Shown here piece by piece: positions 18,294 through 21,428 of a DNA stretch of 21,428 nt. Source of the DNA: Parvularia atlantis. Taxonomy: Eukaryota > Opisthokonta > Rotosphaerida. Made by a program: the position numbers and the translations under genes. Numbering within the stretch: the stretch's first letter is position 1; each line of letters starts with the position of its first letter. The notes beneath the pieces were generated by a model, which made no database searches, had not been told where the DNA came from, and was given only the letters and a program-made list of their open reading frames with translations. The DNA lies in contig CALSCO010001301.1 of the NCBI GenBank assembly GCA_943704415.1, positions 1 to 21,428 on the forward strand, read 5' to 3'.

Positions 18294-19900
18294 TCACCCC
18301 GTGTACGTCCGCACGAGCCCCATCACGGCGTCCACCCGCGCCGCCAGCTGCGTCATCTGGTCCTTGAGCGCCTGGCCCATCGTCGTCGTCGCAGTCGACG
18401 TCGTCGTGGGCGTGGCCGCTGCGCCCGCCTCGGCCGCCTCGGGCTCTGCGTCCGTGCTGACCACGCGCCGGAGCGCGCCGCGCACGCGCTCGGTCTGCAG
18501 CGCCGGTGCAGGTGTAGGTGCAGGTGCAGGTGCAAGTGCTGGTGCGGGTGCAGGCGCGGCTTCGGGAGCGGCGACGGGTGCGGGCGCGGGCGCGGGCGCG
18601 GGCGCTGGTTCGACGAGCGGCTCGGTCGGCGCGAGCGGCGCGGCAAAGGGCGTGTTGAGGTCGGCGATTTTGGCGCCGGGCACGAGCGCGAGCAGCGCCC
18701 GCCCGTTCGGCAGCTTGAGCAGCATGCGCGCCACGCCCGTGCCGATGTAGAGCGGCTCGGTGTGGTCAAGCACGCGCTGCGACACGACGATGTGCGCGGC
18801 CGGCGAGAACACGGCCGTGTTGAGCACGTCGATTTGCGCGGCCTGCACGACGGTCAGGGCACGCGCCGGGCCGCAGCGGCGGCGGGGAGCGCACCAGCAT
18901 CTCATTGCGCGAGTACTTGCGCACGGGCGCGCCAATGGCGTCGGCGACGGCGAACGGGTTGATCAGGTCCGCGCCGTTGCTGAGCGCGAGCACGGGCGTG
19001 CGCTGCTCGGTGACGAAGATCAGGTCCTTGAGCACGCACTCGACCGGCACGCGCAGCCGGGCCGCGCGCCGCGCCACCGCCATCTGTGCGCCCGCCGTGA
19101 CCACGAGCGACATGCCCTCGACCGCGCTCAGCGCCTCGGCCAGGCGCGGCACAAGCTCGACGATCTCGGCGCGCTGCTCGGCCGTGAGCTGCGCCACAGG
19201 CACCTCGAGCGAGCTCGCGCCCGCGGGCAGGTGCAGCAACGCCAGGCCGTTGGGCTCGCGGATGGCCTGCATGTACAGCTCGGCCGGGGTGAGGTCGCGT
19301 GTGAGGCCTGCGCCAGCGCGCTCGTGTCAGCCGGGCCCCCCAAGCGCACGTCGACGCCGCGCACGCACACTTGGGGTAGTGCATGCCGTTGATCGTCTCA
19401 CCGCACATCGACCGCAGCACCTTGGCCTCAAAGTCGCGGTCGTCCACGTTGCCGTTCAGACGCGACTCGAGGTTGGGGCACTGGAGCAGGTACAGCAGGC
19501 CGTTGACAAAGTGCTCGACGCGGTAGCTGGTCGAGAAGTCGCTCGTGAGCATCGAGAAGCAGACCCGCCCGTTGTCGATGTTGGGGTGGTACACCTTCTG
19601 CTGACACGTCACCTTGGGCGCGGCGTTTGGGTACGACTGCGCGGCGGCGGCCCGGCCGGTTGCGTCAGCCTTGCGTGCAGCGGGATGGAGGGTGGCGGGC
19701 GCGCGCACCTGGGGTAGCACCATTAGGAAGCGGAACGCACCGCCCGCGTACGGGCCCGACTTTGGCGTGAGCAGGACGCGCAGGCGGAACGGCGAGTCGC
19801 CCTGCAGCGCGATCGTGGCCTCGTCGTCGAAGACCGACTTCTTGTTGATCTCGCTCAGCTCGCGGAAGAGCCGCTTGACGGCGTCGCCGGCCTCGGACAT
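18294..19900 (-). CDS. UBC12-like E2 conjugating enzyme with long C-terminal extension
   Basis: Four exons (19709-19900, 19369-19636, 18895-19307, 18294-18842) give 473 residues. Residues 1-153 form a UBC fold: [15 protein letters not shown], the catalytic Cys90 nine residues after His81 of HPN, and [17 protein letters not shown], which resembles the end of UBC12/UBE2M, the NEDD8 E2. The active-site cysteine is present, so catalysis is possible. Residues 154-about 362 are an unknown domain with repeated elements ([49 protein letters not shown]). A Pro/Ala linker and a final Thr-rich and helical segment follow. E2 enzymes with extensions of this size exist (class III/IV), but I do not recognise this one. 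The ATG at 19900 is chosen; the open frame extends further upstream only through a TTG. The upstream region is shared with the RCHY1-like gene. Confidence 0.8.
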
Positions 19901-20291
19901 GACGCCGGTGGTGGTGCGGGAGGTGGTGCAACCGGGCAAAGTGCTGGCATGCCTTTAAGGGTCGGGGCTGGCAAGGGGGCTGGGCACAGTTGCGCAACCC
20001 ATAGGCTGTCACGTAGCGCGGCCATGACTGGCATGGCATGGCTGGATTGCACACAGTGACACCTCGGACACACTTTGCTCCTGCGCGTCACTCTGAGCCG
20101 CGCACCGAGCCAGCCCCTCGCCAGCCCCTCGCGCGGCACCTTCTCTTCGTCTGCGGCCCCGCCAAGCACCAAGCACACCCACGTACACACTCACACACAC
20201 GCGCGCGCACGCCGCTCTGGACGTCCTCGCGGCGCTCGCAAACAGCCTCCGCGGCGCAGCAGGCAGCACCAACACCGCCGCCACCGCGCCG
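19901..20291. promoter_or_regulatory. Divergent intergenic region between the E2-like and CHY-RING genes
   Basis: 391 bases, the longest non-coding stretch in the window. It contains an 11-base direct repeat (CCAGCCCCTCG at 20110-20120 and 20121-20131) and CA- and CG-alternating tracts near 20176-20214. I see no coding segment that I can assign. A 5' untranslated intron for either gene cannot be excluded. Confidence 0.45.
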
Positions 20292-21428
20292 ATGGCCACC
20301 GCGTCGCAGGAGACGCCGTCGCAGCTGGAGCGGCGCCAGCTGATCAAGGCGCTCATGCAGGACCCCTCGCTGACCGAGGCCGAGCGCGCGCGCAAAGTGC
20401 AGGTGCCGCGGCCCTCGCCTCGCCTTGCCTCCGCGCGAGCGTGCGCCGGTGTTGCCTGACACTGCGCGCGCCTCCCGCCCCCCCCCCAAGGAGCTCTTCG
20501 TGTCGCCCACGGTGCTCAACGCGCTCGGCGCGTCGCCACCACACGACTCGCCCGGTGCGCCGGCTGAACCGCAGTTCACCCAGCCGAACGGACGCGACCT
20601 GCTCGTGTCGTACCAGGTCGGGCGCGCCGCGCGTGCGCTGCGCTGCTGACGCGCAGTGAGCACGCGCAGGACATCAACGCCAACGTGCGCGGGTGCGAGC
20701 ACTACCAGCAGTCGTGCAAGATTCTCGCGCCGTGCTGCGGCAAGTGGTTCACGTGCCGCCTGTGCCACGACGCCGCCAACGACCACGAGGTCGACCGGTG
20801 CGGCCCGGCCCGGCAGGGTGACGGTGTGCGCGCCTTTTGACGACGATGACGACGCGTAGGTACTCGATCAAAACGATGCTGTGCATGGTTTGCAAGACGG
20901 TGCAGCCCGCCGCCCACGACTGCTCCAGCTGCGGCCTGCAGATGGCGCAGGTGCGACCCATCACCCGACGCGGGCGAGGCTCACGCGCGCCCGCGGCGCC
21001 GCAGTACTACTGCAGCATCTGCCACATCTGGGAGAACAAGGCCGACCGCCCCATCTACCACTGCCACGACTGCAAGATCTGCCGGTGCGCGGCCGCGCGG
21101 GCGCGACGACACACGCTCACACCCGCGCAGCGTCGGCCACGGCCTCGAGGTCGACTACTTCCACTGCCCGACCTGCGACATTTGCATGTCCATGAGCATG
21201 AAGGGCAAGCACCGCTGCGTCGAGAAGAGTCTGCACAGCAACTGCCCGATCTGCTTCGAGTACATGTTCACGTCGACCAAGCACGTCGTGTTCATGGTGC
21301 GCCGCGCCGCTGGCCACGAACGCGCTGCGCCGACGCCGGCCGCACCAGCGCTGCGGCCACAGCATTCACTCGCACTGCTACGACCAGTACCGGCGCACAT
21401 CGTACCAGTGCCCGCTCTGCAGCAAGTC
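20292..21428 (+). CDS. RCHY1: RCHY1/PIRH2-like CHY and RING zinc-finger E3 ligase, 5' part
   Basis: Seven exons are visible (20292-20402, 20491-20616, 20670-20797, 20860-20950, 21005-21084, 21131-21296, 21349 to the window end); the gene runs off the edge. The protein starts with a helical segment (ALMQDPSLTEAERARKVQEL) known from fungal and plant members. The CHY zinc finger follows (GCEHYQQSCKILAPCCGKW, CRLCHDAANDHEVDRY). Next are the CTCHY zinc ribbon (YYCSICHIWENKADRPIYHC, FHCPTCDICMS) and a RING finger (CPICFEYMF, RCGHSIHSHCYDQY, YQCPLC). PIRH2 proteins ubiquitinate p53 in animals; relatives elsewhere act on other targets. All six introns are GT-AG, 46-88 bp. The first intron ends in a C-rich tract before aag. 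The zinc ligands seen so far are intact. Confidence 0.93.

Noticed and set aside
19901-19939. N-terminal extension of the E2-like protein
   Set aside because: The frame is open further upstream but the only start there is a TTG; the ATG at 19900 is adequate.

Overview
The window is GC-rich eukaryotic nuclear DNA from a very compact genome. The evidence is spliceosomal introns: almost every gene is cut by introns of about 41-79 bp that begin gtgcg, carry a CTGAC- or CTCAC-like branch site about 10-25 bases before the end, and finish in cag. I rebuilt ten gene models by hand. Seven of the eight that are complete have several exons or at least one intron, one is intronless, and all eight have a total coding length divisible by three. 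The standard genetic code fits (TGA and TAG used as stops). The gene set (LRR-plus-nuclease CCR4, RRP12, NOG1, CCDC43-like, RCHY1-like) fits a unicellular opisthokont or close relative (an early-diverging fungus or a holozoan protist), but the species cannot be fixed from the sequence. No mobile element, virus copy, tRNA, rRNA or CRISPR array was recognised.

Layout. 139-643 (+) is a small Dabb (stress-responsive A/B barrel) protein. 696-6432 (-) is RRP12, with 32 exons. 6759-7222 (-) is the start of an ethanolamine-phosphate cytidylyltransferase (PCYT2/ECT1) gene whose remainder is absent. 7258-8745 (+) is a polytopic membrane protein of the DsbD/CcdA type. 8960-11635 (-) is CCR4, whose seventh-from-last base block holds an assembly gap inside an intron (57 N at 10052-10108). 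11900-13171 (-) is a PH-domain protein. 13200-14022 (+) is a CCDC43-like coiled-coil protein. 14061-15152 (+) is a GT8-like type II membrane glycosyltransferase without introns. 15206-18138 (-) is the ribosome-assembly GTPase NOG1. 18294-19900 (-) is a UBC12-like E2 with an unusual C-terminal extension of about 320 residues. 20292 to the window end (+) is the 5' part of an RCHY1/PIRH2-like CHY-RING ubiquitin ligase.

How the genes relate. Two genes (RRP12, NOG1) serve ribosome subunit assembly, and both have CACGTG boxes just upstream of their start codons. The E2-like and the CHY-RING E3-like genes are divergent neighbours sharing a 391 bp upstream region, which places two ubiquitin-type conjugation genes side by side. 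Start-to-start distances at other divergent pairs are extremely short (35 bp and 28 bp).

Main points worth a second look: about one in ten introns (9 of 90 modelled) uses a GC-AG splice pair; the nuclear DsbD/CcdA-like gene; the E2 fusion; the truncated PCYT2 copy with a predicted 6-nt exon; and a perfect 14-bp stem that buries a 5' splice site.
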